64,000 nt of DNA from Plutella xylostella (GCF_932276165.1 NC_064012.1:11043501-11107500); one strand, 5' to 3'; positions 11,301 to 21,529 are shown, numbered from the stretch's first letter. Notes: generated by a model from the sequence alone, not told the origin. Translations and numbers: made by a program.

Positions 11301-12391
11301 TCGCGCGTAATTACGTTTGGTGGGACAACATAGACCAAGACATAGAGGAGGTGGCGCGCGAGTGCGCTGCGTGCCGGCAGCTGCGGCCCGCGCCGCCCGC
11401 CGCGCCGCTGCACTCCTGGGCGTGGCCCGCCGAGCCCTGGAGCCGGCTACACCTCGACTTCCTCGGTCCATTCAGTAATCAATACTACCTTATTTTAATA
11501 GACGCGCATTCAAAATGGATAGAGGCAGAGAAAGTAAACACGACATCAGCTGTTGTTGTTTGTGATTGTCTCAGGCGTCATTTTGCGAGGTTCGGGCTGC
11601 CAAAGCGTCTGGTGAGCGATAATGGACCACCCTTCTCTTCCGCTGCCTTTGCGGAATATTTGAAGAGCAACGGAATAGAACACACTTTGGTGCCGCCTTA
11701 TCACCCGTCGAGTAACGGAGCCGCGGAGAATGCCGTGAGAACGATTAAGCGCGTTCTTAAAAAGGCTGAATTAGAAAAGGAAGATTCGAACAAAGCGCTG
11801 AGTAGGTTTCTGTTTATGTACCGGAATACCGAGCAGAGTACCACGGGGCGCGAGCCGGCGGTGGCCCTGCTGGGGCGACGCCTGCGGGGGCGCCTGGACC
11901 TGCTGCGGCCCGACGCGGCCGAGCGCGTGCGGGGGCGCCAGCTGCAGCTGGAGGCGCGCGCCGCCGCGCCGCTGCGCGTGGTGCAGGGCGGCCAGCCCGT
12001 GCTGCTGCGGGACTACTCCACCACCGGAGACAAGTGGGCGGAGGGAGTCGTTGCGGAGCGACTGGGGCCGGTGTCCTATTCGGTCAAATCTAATGACGGC
12101 CATATGCATAAAAGGCATATTGACCAAATAATAGCGCGAAAGCCGCGTCATTCGCTTAGCCAAGTCACGATTGGTCAGTCAGATGACGTGAACTTGAAGG
12201 TAACTTCACCTAATGTCACGTTTGGGTGTGAAAAGGACGAGTCGTTTGATAGTGCGGAGGGGGGCTCGGGCCCCGCCTCGCCGCGAGCCGCGCCGCCGTC
12301 CCCCGACAGTCCCGCGACTGTAGACAACACTCGCCCGCACAGGGAAGCTGCCATCACATGCCGCGATAAACTTAGAAAAGTTAAATATTAG
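8375..12391 (+). CDS. gag-pol: Gag-Pol polyprotein of mag-like Ty3/gypsy retrotransposon
   Basis: This is a single frame of 1338 codons from the first in-frame ATG (CAATG); upstream in-frame codons run into the LTR and lack ATG. Order, with rough residues from this ATG: Gag core 10-170; a GC-rich low-complexity linker 165-220; two CX2CX4HX4C zinc knuckles (223-236, 243-256); aspartic protease with DTG at 316-318; reverse transcriptase with LDLSNAF (near 533) and FADD (593-596); RNase H with acidic residues near 742, 784 and 809; integrase with an HX2H...CX2C finger (964-1000) and D1028, D1082, E1118 of the DDE triad; then a proline-rich C tail. All catalytic residues I looked for are present and there is no frameshift between gag and pol. 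It makes and integrates the element's own cDNA. No env follows. GC-rich blocks alternate with AT-rich blocks within the frame, which is unusual. Confidence 0.95.
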   Translation: MPIGHIEPYTIGSNNWDTYIRRVKQFITLNNIADTLQVATLVTVVGAECYELMCDLCSPDTPESKTFDALVTLVKDHLEPDRSEIAERHIFRQRTQRPGESIREYLQSLKHLAKTCNFVDKLEENLRDQFVSGLNNEDMRSRIFAEKNVDYKRAVELAQALEAAERHAGVACAAGAGAGAAWRARDPREAHEDDGLHRLGTRAAGGGGSRGASRAAPRPQRPCARCGKSGHTDGKCRFKYYNCDGCGERGHIKSVCKSAKSDNSAIKSSKNQFFIDGSDTDDEGCNFYNLVVNSEGDGPYYATVTVENKVCKFEIDTGSKLSVISKKYYDSNFSNIPIEKRQLSLKSYTGDIIDTLGFIVVNVCYGDKQVKLNLFVIENGGPPLMGRTWIKQLKLAIVECHSLTEEDSMAVSLRNEFPDVFAEGLGTFKSEFKLYLKDESPVFIKSRPMPLALRQPVERELDRLQREDVIYKVERSDYGTPIVPVIKSNGSIRICGDYKVTINPLLKDYHYPLPRIEDLFATLGGGEQYTKLDLSNAFQQCLLHEDSQAMTAITTHVGTFVYKRVPFGIKCIPENFQKIMEETLNGLPSTAVFADDICVTGKDRETHLTNLRAVLQRLKENGLRINFKKCKFFKDSVTYLGYKIDKFGLHTDAKKIEAIVAAPPPTNVTQLKSFMGLVNFYSKFCVNMSDILKPMYDLLKKNSKWKWTSDCDTAFNKIKKVLSSSPVLAHYDPSLELILSVDSSAYGLGAVLTQRARDGSERPLCCASRTLNAAELNYSQIDKEALAIVFGVSKHHQYLYGRNFTLRSDHRPLSYIFGKNKGLPVTAASRLQRYAVKLAAYNFNIEFVTSAKNCFADALSRLPLELTKQQPRGEDQHVSYLNFAQECFPISFKDIKTETSKDATLSKIYGFIMYGWPTNKDYDDIEKKYYSRRDSLHIDQGCIVWGYRIVVPGSLRNLILKEIHDGHPGIVRMKQIARNYVWWDNIDQDIEEVARECAACRQLRPAPPAAPLHSWAWPAEPWSRLHLDFLGPFSNQYYLILIDAHSKWIEAEKVNTTSAVVVCDCLRRHFARFGLPKRLVSDNGPPFSSAAFAEYLKSNGIEHTLVPPYHPSSNGAAENAVRTIKRVLKKAELEKEDSNKALSRFLFMYRNTEQSTTGREPAVALLGRRLRGRLDLLRPDAAERVRGRQLQLEARAAAPLRVVQGGQPVLLRDYSTTGDKWAEGVVAERLGPVSYSVKSNDGHMHKRHIDQIIARKPRHSLSQVTIGQSDDVNLKVTSPNVTFGCEKDESFDSAEGGSGPASPRAAPPSPDSPATVDNTRPHREAAITCRDKLRKVKY

Positions 12392-12729
12392 AATGCCTAC
12401 TTACAAATAATAATACTAGATGTATATAATATACTTATGTAGGTATATACTAAAATGCCTACCTATTACTGTTCATTTACAATTTAATAATAATACTTGT
12501 ACTTACCTTTAAGAAAAATACAACTTGTTTGGTGATGTTAAAATACTGTGGTTAATTACCTACCTACACTGTTGTATATGCTTAACTATAATGTATACCT
12601 ATATCGTATACCGACTTATGTATTGCAAAGTTAATTAAGAAACAATATGTTCATCAACTTTAGACTTTGGTAAATTAGTTTTAGTGTTTGCTTGATTAGT
12701 TAGTAAATAGATCACTATGCATTGATTTT
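12392..12729 (+). other. 3' untranslated region of the retrotransposon
   Basis: About 340 bp of AT-rich sequence lie between the gag-pol stop and the polypurine tract. It is rich in TAGGTA/TACCTA words and has no second open frame, so an env gene is absent. Confidence 0.8.
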
Positions 12730-12741
12730 GGAAGGGAAAAG
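12730..12741 (+). other. polypurine tract
   Basis: GGAAGGGAAAAG lies immediately upstream of the 3' LTR, the expected place and composition for the plus-strand DNA primer. Confidence 0.85.
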
Positions 12742-12844
12742 TGTTGTGTATGATAGTAAGATCTTTGACCACCGGCCGCTAAGCGGCGGTAGGTAAATAA
12801 ACCAGTTCACGTTTAGCCGTTGTTTCATTGACACGTACATATCA
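12742..12844 (+). repeat. 3' LTR (103 bp)
   Basis: It matches the 5' LTR over its full length and is followed by the right target duplication CTTTA at 12845-12849. Identity of the LTRs argues for very recent insertion. Confidence 0.93.
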
Positions 12845-12959
12845 CTTTACAATATAAAAGTTTACATATTTTTATAGCTAATGGGAACAACCGAAATGAC
12901 AAGAAATGGTAGAACCTTACAAAAATTATAAATTACTTAAGAGCTTAGATTAGATACGA

Positions 12960-13031
12960 ACCTCACGAGCAATGAAATAGTTCCAGTGACATATGGAATG
13001 GCAGGTGGAACTTTTTCATTGCTCGCGAGTG
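12960..13031 (+). mobile_element. short palindromic MITE, CACTCACGGGCAATGAA family (copy A)
   Basis: CTCACGAGCAATGAAATAG and its near-complement CTTTTTCATTGCTCGCGAG face each other over about 70 bp, with GACATATGGAATGGCAGG between. The copy at 17888-17957 in the duplicated unit is nearly the same, and related elements lie at 19222, 22818, 23375 and 26582. Confidence 0.7.
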
Positions 13032-13423
13032 TTATATTGTATGTACCTTCTCCTACTGAACTTCGAAAGTAATGTTGTAAATAGCCAAGCTTTCTCGGAC
13101 AAAAGTAACTTTGAAGCGGATAATACCTAGATTATTTTTTTGTCTTGTGGGGTGTTATTTTATTATCTGCTAGTAGTTCAATGAAGAATAGTAAGATAAG
13201 TACCACGACAGTGTCAGAAATCACTAGTAATATATTTTGGACTAATAAAATTCTTGGTATTAGTTTTTGTATGTAGCTTTGTCGGACTCTAGCTATCTGA
13301 TGCGTAGTAAGCTAGTCGCAACATAATAGATAAATCTATTGTAGTGAGAAGCTTTTATGGTGTGAGACGACCTTGGTAACTTAACCCCTCCTGCGTTGAG
13401 AGTGTTGAGACATAGAGAACCTT

Positions 13424-13493
13424 CAGACTAGCGTATTTTTTTACGCTCGTTTTTTATGCGCATTTTGGTTCACAGGTATGGCAAACGCATACG
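13424..13493 (+). mobile_element. left half of a palindromic MITE cut by the duplication junction
   Basis: It starts CAGACTAGCG like the intact MITE at 18350 but stops at CATACG, where copy B begins. The right arm is missing. It therefore marks the junction between the two copies. Confidence 0.8.
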
Positions 13494-15796
13494 GTTTGTT
13501 TTCATGCTTGTAATTTGTCATCATATTTGTTTTAAGAAAACTAGGTGGTTGGATTCATAAAAATCAATCTAAATAAAAGGTAGTATAGAATTAGAATGTA
13601 CCCAAATCTTTTGTACTATAAATTAGATATTTATGTGTAGGTACATTAAGAGTATGATATATGAAAAGTAATAATGCTCTGCATAGGGCTACAACTATTT
13701 AATAATTATAGCGGTCGACTGCGCTGCCAAACTCGGGCAATATTGGGGTGTCAATTGTGGGGCAACTTACCCCAAAATTACCCGAAACGCTTAGCCCATT
13801 GAAGATCGTGTCATTACCTTGATTTAATAAAATGTTATACGGAAATCGAAACTTTTATCGAGTGGTCTTAATAGATTAAACGTTGCTGCAGACCGAATGA
13901 GATGGGAACTTAGTTTATAAAAAAATCCTTACATAATGTTTCATGCATAAATTGAATGAAGTTCTTGTCTTCTGAATTAAACCCGTCACGTATGCATCAA
14001 CCAATACTGATGTGTGAGCTTATGTTATTCTAAGAGCATGAACCTAAGGTTAGCAGGTTCAATAATTATTCAAAGAACTCATTGTTACATGTCAATTGCA
14101 ACATTGCAACACGGCTGGGATTCAAACCTGCTTCTCTGGCTCTCACGTGAGCACTTACGAACCCACTAACATTGTAGAGGTATGATAAACTCAGGACCAA
14201 TATAAAAGTTCCGGCACCAAATGACTCCTACAGAACAGAAAATACTAGCTTAATTACGCTGTGGAGGTACCTACAATATTGAAGTTCATTTAACAGCGCA
14301 ACAGAATATTACAAAACGAAAACGAAAATATTGTGTTCACACTTTTATAAAAGGTATATAAAATTTAGGGCATTTAGTGGTGGTAATTTGTAAGTGTGTA
14401 TTATGGAGTGGACCATTCTAAGAACATGAACCTATGGTCATTGACAGATACTCATTGTTACAATACATGTCACGGCCTGGATTCGAACCCGCATTGTAGA
14501 GGTATTATATTTCAAGAAAGTAGGTAGGTAGGCCGAGAATTCCGTCGAATTCCGATAAGAATGACTTCCGCACGGACGACGGCCGATTGCCAGCTACTAC
14601 CAGGAAGGTTACTCTATACTGACGAAAAACTAATGAACGACGCTGTATTGCAATCGGCACGTTTAATACGACGAGTTGGAGTCATAGCTCGCGCAGCTTC
14701 GCTTTTCCTCATATAGACTCTGTATTATAGAGTAACCCCCCAGCTCCTTCGAATCACACGGCATCTCAGTTTGTTTTTCCAAACTGCCAACTGGAAAATG
14801 AAATGGGCTTTTTGCTAGCGTTTTTGTTTTAGTTGATATTTTGGAACGACATTCTACGGCGTCAAGGCGTCTATAATTTCAATAAACGAGCGAAAAAGAG
14901 GTTAAATTGAATAGTTTTGTGACTAACTATAATGTTAGTTAGTTTTCCAGCAGACCTACCAACATTGAAAAAAAAACTCCAAAAATGCGACCATCCGAGA
15001 CTTTTTTTTCTTTAAACAAATATCTGCTCAGGCGGAGAATGGAAAACAGGAACCTCGGTCAGAGTCACACCACTGCGCCACCAGTCAAAAGGATAGCACG
15101 AGGAGTCCAAAGACAAAGACCTAACTGCTATAGGAATAGGTTTTTCATTTGTTACCTGGAGTGATCAGTACACTGATTAACATAGAATAACGCGGACTAG
15201 GTTGTGGGCTGATTGAGCTGACTAATGCTGATTAATGATTAAATTGAACTCTTTAAATCAAAATCTAACATTTCACGAAAAATAAAGAAAACACAAACGA
15301 CACAAGGTGATTCGCTAGCCACATATTTGATGACATGAAAATGGTACGAAACAAAAATAAATCACACATATACCGAAACTTTCCGTGCAAATATTTGTAT
15401 TCGATTTTACAGGGCTTTTCTATACGTGTAGGTCTGAACTTTTCCACGTTTTATGCGCCGACTCAGCGCTCCGATCCGTGGCCCATGTAAGTTTGAATTT
15501 TTTAATATTTGTTGTATATTATTAGAAAACTTGGTCCGCTATGCGCTCCCGTGCGCCTTATACAGGGTGTTGCAGGAATATGGTATTGTACTCCGAAAGT
15601 ATGATGTGTAACTCTTCACGAGGTACTGCTTTTGTTCTACGACTTTGGGAATTTGCGAGAGGGTCTGGAAAGTCATGAAACAGTTGAGATGGTTTACATT
15701 TTCACACAACAGCCTATATTATTATAATATCTTTCATATTAAAAAGTAAAAGTAAAAGTAAAAAAAAACGTTTATTGACAAAATATTGTTTAAGTA

Positions 15797-15818
15797 CATA
15801 TTACATAAAACACAGTTT
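15797..15818 (+). other. small insertion in copy B
   Basis: About 20 bp (ACATATTACATAAAACACAG) are present here and absent at the matching point of copy A near 6150. It is useful as a marker to tell the copies apart. Confidence 0.6.
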
Positions 15819-16927
15819 TTCAGAAATAAAGGTTTTATTAGCATTATCTCTTTAATACAAACCACGTAGGTCCTTACTTATAATATTAACAAGAAGACTT
15901 GATAGATAATGTAACCCACAACTATAATTCATGATACTACATAACTAATTTAGATGCGGACATGGAAAACTAAAAAGTAAAATTTCATCATAATATCTGA
16001 AAGGTACAAAACATTGCTTTGGTTTACCACGATTTTAGCCTTTGTTTGTGTCACCACGGTGACAAGCTCTAATGTTTTTCACCGACATGCTAATAAATAG
16101 ACCTGCCGGCTAGGTTTCTCAACAAAATAAAGTATTGCAAACAACAAAGTCACTCAATCGTCCAACAGATGTTAAAAAAAGAAAGAAAAAACATTTATTG
16201 CCACATAATCGAGAAAACACAATAAAACACAAATACAAAATTAACTTAAGATTAAAAGGTGGCAAAAGGACAAACTCTGCAAAGCTGCGAGATACCTCGT
16301 ATAATCTATGCAGCGCTGGTTTTCAGTATGCCCTGAACTTAGGTGCTAAATTATATACTAATTAATTAATTAAACTAGTTACACAAGCTTAATTAGATAA
16401 TAAATAATATAGTTTTATATATAAATAAATACTTTATAATAAATATTATAGTTTTATATACAAATAAATAATAATAAATACCTATTATAGTTTTATAAAT
16501 ATGAATTAAATTAAATAATGTAAATATTAGTTAAGATAGATAGATGAATAGAATATTCTTTATTTGTACACAAGATATATAGATTTTATAAAGCTTATAT
16601 ATACAAACACATAGGTACAAAAAAGGCGGTCTTATCACTAAAAGCGATTTTTTCGATACAACCTTTGGGTGGAAGAATATTTATGTTCAGATAGGGTCAA
16701 GTGTACCTACTAAAGAATTTACCATGTAAGAATTATTAATAAATACCTACGAACTAAATAATAAGCGCTAAGCGCCGTCTTAAGATCTTAAGACCAGACC
16801 GAATACTCGTAGATGTGTGCATCCTAACGTTGTTTTTTTTGACGTAACAGCAATTTTTATATTGTTACATACCCCTTATTATTAATTGCATTTATTAAAA
16901 TATATTTTATGTGTTTTGCATACCCTG

Positions 16928-16930
<3 letters not shown>

Positions 16931-16981
<51 letters not shown>
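16931..16981 (+). repeat. TA dinucleotide microsatellite
   Basis: A run of more than 20 TA units in copy B. The matching site in copy A (about 7420) has only a few. It produces a meaningless repetitive open frame. Confidence 0.9.
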
Positions 16982-16984
<3 letters not shown>

Positions 16985-17770
16985 TTATAGCATTCGTCTC
17001 GAAATAACTAATTCTGTAAGTAAAAATAAATCTCTCAGAACATCACAAATATTAAACCGTCTTCGAAGAATAGCCGCAAGTTCATTGCCCTCAGTTAATT
17101 ACTTCTTGTGGGGTTTCATGATAAAATAAATAGCTAAGCACAGCACACTCAGAAACCTTGTAAAAGCAAATCGGTGACACCCTTAAAAAATAAAAAGAGC
17201 CGACAGAAAAAAACAGAATCTAAATTCGATAATTTCAGGAATATAATACCTACCTACCTAATGTTACTTTATCAAACTCAGTCAATGTTATGATCCTTTA
17301 TAACCCCCTTTTTGATTACAAAAGAAGTGTGTGTGTATAAGTTTGACGGGTCTTATAAAAGCGCATTTAATAGTAAATCAAATATACATTCACCAAAAGA
17401 TGAAAAGCGATGCGATTCACAGTACCAAGCTCAGACCGTCACTGAATACAGTTTTCCCTCACTGTACCTTCTCTGGAAAACTCCATCGATTTTCCTGTAA
17501 ACGGCTTATTAAACAAAGGATCTGTCTTCTTTCAGATTTCTTTTCAACACCGGTTTACCTTCAGACAATATGACAACACCGCGCATTAAAGCATACACAA
17601 GTAAACAACGGAAAAATCCCTTTTAATACCTAATTGAAATCCTTTTATATTTTCCAACCGAGCCGAAGGCTGCAGCGGTAACTGTGGAGTCTAAGCATTA
17701 ACGAGGCTTTGAATAAGAAAAAAGAATGAAGAAAAATACTGTTAAGAGAAACCACAACTGGATTTTGTTA

Positions 17771-17775
17771 CTTTA
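17771..17775 (+). other. empty target site of the LTR retrotransposon
   Basis: A single CTTTA with the flanks GTTA and CAATATAAAAG, the same flanks found at 8205-8213 and 12845-12860. It shows the pre-insertion state. Confidence 0.95.
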
Positions 17776-17887
17776 CAATATAAAAGTTTACATATTTTTA
17801 TAGCTAATGGGAACAACCGAAATGACAAGAAATGGTAGAACCTTACAAAAATTATAAATTACTTAAGAGCTTAGATTAGATACGAAT

Positions 17888-17957
17888 CTCACGAGCAATG
17901 AAATAGTTTCAGTGACATATGGAATGGCAGGTGGAACTTTTTCATTGCTCGCGAGTG
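17888..17957 (+). mobile_element. short palindromic MITE, CACTCACGGGCAATGAA family (copy B)
   Basis: Counterpart of the MITE at 12960 in copy A, with about two base changes (for example TTTCAG for TTCCAG). Its presence in both copies shows it predates the duplication or is shared by both haplotypes. Confidence 0.7.
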
Positions 17958-18349
17958 TTATATTGTATGTACCTACTCCTACTGAACTTCGAAAGTAATG
18001 TTGTAAATAGCCAAGCTTTCTAGGACAAAAGTAACTTTGAAGCGGATATTACCTAGATTATTTTTTTGTCTTGTGGGGTGTTATTTTATTATCTGCTAGT
18101 AGTTCAATGAAGAATAGTAAGATAAGTACCACGACAGTGTCAGAAATCGCCAGTAATATATTTTGGACTAATAAAATTCTTGGTGTTAGTTTTTGTATGT
18201 AGCTTTGTCGGACTCTAGCTATCTGATGCGTAGTAAGCTAGTCGCAACATAATAGATAAATCTATTGTAGTGAGAAGCTTTTATGGTGTGAGACGACCTT
18301 GGTAACTTAACCCCTCCTGCGTTGAGAGTGTTGAGACATAGAGAACCTC

Positions 18350-18515
18350 CAGACTAGCGTATTTTTTGACGCTCGTTTTTTATGCGCATTTTGGTTCACA
18401 GGTATGGCAAACGCATACGCGTATTAACCCACTACTAAGCTCGTATTTATAAGCGCGATTGATACTGACACGACACTTTGTTTTATGTAACGCGTCGAAA
18501 AAAAACGCTAGTCTG
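18350..18515 (+). mobile_element. intact palindromic MITE spanning the right breakpoint
   Basis: The left arm CAGACTAGCGTATTTTTTG and the right arm CGAAAAAAAACGCTAGTCTG are inverted repeats about 166 bp apart, with further inverted similarity inside. The duplication unit ends at 18419, in its middle. Terminal CAG...CTG would suit a hAT-type MITE, but I found no clean 8-bp target duplication, so the class is open. Confidence 0.75.
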
Positions 18516-19221
18516 AAACCGCTTTTATAGAATTGAGGTGGCTAAGGTTACGCCCACGTCTACTTCTAATGACTTTTGTGGCCATAACAGTGTATAAAAT
18601 TGTGTAAGTTTGTACAAATTATACATATATGGCCCAACCCAAAATACCTATAAAAGAACTAAGAGTAAAATTTTACTATTGATCGGCGGCGAATAAAGTA
18701 ACGTCTGAAACGTAAAAAGAAAGTTTTTTTTACTGTACTTATAAGGTTTTCCACAACTAGACTTACTCTGATTAATAATTACGAGAGTAATCTGATCTGT
18801 TATTGTAAGAGTTCCATTTCAAATAGGTACTTATTCACAAATTTCATTTTAATTTATATAAATGCAGCAGTTTATGAAATTCCATTTTATTTATGCGAGA
18901 TGTATTTTATGAAAGTTTTCAGAATAATATGGCGGGGCGAAATGAATTTATTTTAATCTACGTACTTACCTTTACAATTATAATTAAAAGCTATGTTTGT
19001 GTATACAATTTACCTGCTTGTCTATGTGTATGTAAAATTAATTAATATTGATGAAATCAGTTCAAAATGATTTTTTATCATCAATGAAATGAAAACAGAT
19101 TTTATTTCGGAAAATGAGGATCTGAAGGACTTATTAATTATTTGTAATTTTACTCAAATAATCTCCTAGTTGGTATTGTTGATACAATAATTGATAAATA
19201 TGTTTTTAAGTATAAGTCATA
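18516..19221. other. noncoding, nothing recognised
   Basis: AT-rich sequence with no open frame above about 60 codons, no repeat seen elsewhere in the window and no clear promoter signal. Confidence 0.5.
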
Positions 19222-19440
19222 AACTCACGGGCAATGAAAAAGTTCCACTCTCAAAAAGACCCCAATTTTTTAAAACATTTCATTAAAAATTTGAACAAAA
19301 TATAAAAAAATTTAGATGGTAACATACTGATTCTCTGTTAAACGTACTCCAATGTTGCAGAAGGCGACATTAAACTAGATTTCCCATTTAGAAGTAATTT
19401 GGTGTTTTTCTCAGTGGAACCTTATCATTGCCCGTGAGTG
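19222..19440 (+). mobile_element. 219-bp MITE, CACTCACGGGCAATGAA family
   Basis: Inverted termini AACTCACGGGCAATGAAAAA and TTATCATTGCCCGTGAGTG are flanked by TA on both sides (19220-19221, 19441-19442). A TA target site suggests a Tc1/mariner-type nonautonomous element. The inside is AT-rich without coding and resembles the inside of the copy at 26582. Confidence 0.8.
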
Positions 19441-20102
19441 TATAAAACAATCATTACGATGGACGAATACCTAATTAATTGAACGAAAACCGACATAATA
19501 TAAGCCGCTAACGTGCGGCGGAATGATCAGTTGAAAATAAACAAAGATCCACAAACGGCAACAAATAAAACACAATTACCATCTTAAAACATAAGGCAAG
19601 GCTTTCAAAGCTCCATGGCGCGGGAAACGATTGCAATTCATCATCATTCACCCCTTTTCCTCCTAATCACTGCCACGGCCATTACTCCCCCCTCTTCCAT
19701 TAAAGAATCGGGGACTTTTAACGTGAAAAAATATCACGGTCCTCGTTTTGGACCTACTTAAGTTAATGTACGGTGACATCAAACTTAAACATAAGTTTTT
19801 TGTTTGATAAGACAGTGTTTAAACGATAGGGAGGGGGGCCTGTTGCAGGATGAGGGGGTGTCACAGGGAGATAGTGATGGGTTGAGTTCACTATCGATAG
19901 TCGATATAAAAAAAATGCAGGTGTACCGAATTTTATCATTGAGAGATGTACGTAGTGTCGTGTACGTAAATCATTTCATGGCTAGGATATTAACAAATCA
20001 AAAAAAAGTTTTTTTTTCAGTTTTAAAATAAATACGAGTATCCTATAAAAATGTATAGATTCAAGAGTCAAATCCCAGTTGCTGAAGTCAATAGATACCA
20101 TT

Positions 20103-20147
20103 GGTCAACGCAATGTAACCTTCCTTATTAATTACATTGCGTTAACC
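20103..20147 (+). other. isolated hairpin
   Basis: Two 16-base arms (GGTCAACGCAATGTAA and TTACATTGCGTTAACC) pair with one mismatch around a 13-base loop. It is not part of any MITE I can delimit. It could be a small foldback remnant or a structured RNA. Confidence 0.5.
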
Positions 20148-20461
20148 ACCGGTTGGTTTTATGGTTCAAAGTACGCATAAAGCACGTGATACGTCCGAGG
20201 AGGCCCTTTTATGCACAGCCATCCTGAAAGCGATTACACATGAAAATAATCGCCAAACATTACAGTTTGTTTTTAGTTTATTGACGTAAATACACTCAAA
20301 AACTAAACTTAGATAAATTAATACTAAGTAAATACTAATATTAATATTCATCTAATTACGGATGATTAAACACGTTGGTAAGTAGGTACATTTCCAGTCA
20401 AAGCTTAAAAGCGCTTGAAGACACAATAACCAAAGGATGTGTTGTGTTGATATTGATTTAA

Positions 20462-20692
20462 TCCTGCTAATATTATAAAGGCGAAAGTTTGTGAGTAAGT
20501 GAGCATGTGTTTGTGTATGTTTGTTACTTCTTGACGTCAAAACGGCTGAACCGATTTTAAATTCTGAAATTTGGTATGGAGTTAGCTGAAACCCTGGATT
20601 AATGGATAACGCATAGTCTACCTACTTTTTTATCGCGGTATTCCCACGGAAAAACTTTTTAAGACGAAGCGCAGCTCGCGGGAACGCCTTGC
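20462..20692 (+). mobile_element. Helitron-like dispersed element, copy 1
   Basis: It begins TCCTGCTAATATTATAAA and runs through ACGGCTGAACCGATTTTAAA and ATTCCCACGGAAAA to GCAGCTCGCGGGAACG. The same ordered blocks occur at 34940-35142. A TC start and a CTRR end between A and T (best seen in the second copy) are Helitron hallmarks, so that is the likely class. This copy's 3' end is eroded. It is noncoding. Confidence 0.55.
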
Positions 20693-21529
20693 TTTTAATA
20701 TACCTGATTTTCACGTTAAATCCAATATAATTATGAGAAAAAAACAGTATAATCTTTTTAAAGTTCTGTTAGCCGTTGCTTAATCAAATCAGACAGACTA
20801 GCTAGCTCACAAGTGAACGAATATTACAGAACTAAATAACTCAAATAACTGTTTGCCCATTCTTGCCAGATCAGACTCTACAGGTTCTACTAAACTAGTA
20901 AAATATTGCTATACTTACCTATCTCCTTCTCCGAGGCCTCACGATAGTAAAATTAATTGTAGCCAATGAGTAATGACGCCATACAATGGTTATCGGGGCG
21001 GGAATCGGCGGGATTTACCCGGTTTTTAAATATTTTGTCCATTATCCAATGAATTATCAAATGGTAGAGAAAAAACGACAAGAGAGGTTTATATGGGATT
21101 TTTTAATTCTCATTGATGCACTAGGAGGGAATTTATAGTGTTCTATACTAATTTAGTATCGCGTCTCGGTTGGATACACCTTATGAATAAGATTCATCAT
21201 TACAACAAACATTCCTAGACCTCGTGGGATTGGTGGACATGGACCCCAACACAAGCAACCTTGAACTGATGGAGTTGTTGGGCAATTGGACAACCCGACG
21301 TCAGATGTTTTTAAGCTGCCCGAAGGCTTAACTATTGCTGCCGAAACAGCAACCTGTAGCAACGAAAAAGTCCAGAAAACAGCCACTTGATATCCATGTG
21401 TTGCTTAACTTCAATGAATAGTTACGACGATGACGCTAGCTCAACTGCGGACGCTTATGAATAAGATAACCTAAGTGACTTTTTATTACACATCTTATGA
21501 TTTGATAAAACATGGCCTTTAAAACAAAT
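20693..21529. other. noncoding stretch
   Basis: No gene recognised. CTTATGAATAAGAT occurs twice (about 21180 and 21455) around a somewhat GC-richer block. This may be a degraded element, but its ends do not form a clear terminal repeat. Confidence 0.4.

Larger units (their letters stand above)
8214..12844 (+). mobile_element. complete Ty3/gypsy LTR retrotransposon, mag-like
   Basis: The element is 4631 bp: 103-bp LTRs bounded by TG...CA, a primer-binding-site candidate, one uninterrupted gag-pol frame, a polypurine tract and a 5-bp target duplication. Very short LTRs, about 4.6 kb total length, two CCHC knuckles and no env frame fit the mag clade first described in Bombyx mori. The two LTRs look identical base for base and the frame has no stop. 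The insertion is therefore recent, and on this evidence the copy could still be active. It lies in copy A of the tandem duplication and is absent from copy B. Confidence 0.93.
3627..13493 (+). repeat. tandem duplication, copy A (carries the LTR retrotransposon)
   Basis: From GGTTTGTTTTCAT at 3627 to CGCATACG at 13493 this segment matches 13494-18419 in the same orientation. In a 400-bp sample I counted about seven substitutions (about 98% identity). Differences from copy B are: a 4631-bp retrotransposon plus 5-bp target duplication; a ~209-bp retroposon at 4814-5022; about 70 bp at 6731-6805, bounded by AAGCTTAATT on both sides and so probably deleted from B; and about 95 bp near 7260-7360 missing in B. 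Copy A lacks the long TA microsatellite of B. The unit holds no recognisable host gene, only remnants of SINEs and LINE 3' ends. The junction to copy B has one base of microhomology. The pair may be a true duplication or two haplotypes left side by side by the assembler. Confidence 0.9.
13494..18419 (+). repeat. tandem duplication, copy B (empty retrotransposon site)
   Basis: This is the second copy of the unit, about 4926 bp. It has an unoccupied CTTTA at 17771-17775 where copy A carries the LTR retrotransposon. It has an uninterrupted GACGAGTTGGAG near 14675 where copy A carries a retroposon. Its right limit falls inside the palindromic MITE at 18350-18515. It also has a TA microsatellite (about 16931-16981) and a roughly 20-bp insertion near 15797 that copy A lacks. 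Confidence 0.9.

Noticed and set aside
16911..17129. 72-codon frame through the TA repeat
   Set aside because: Mostly Ile-Tyr repeats from the microsatellite.
21153..21386. 77-codon minus frame
   Set aside because: No motif; may be part of a degraded element between two CTTATGAATAAG words.
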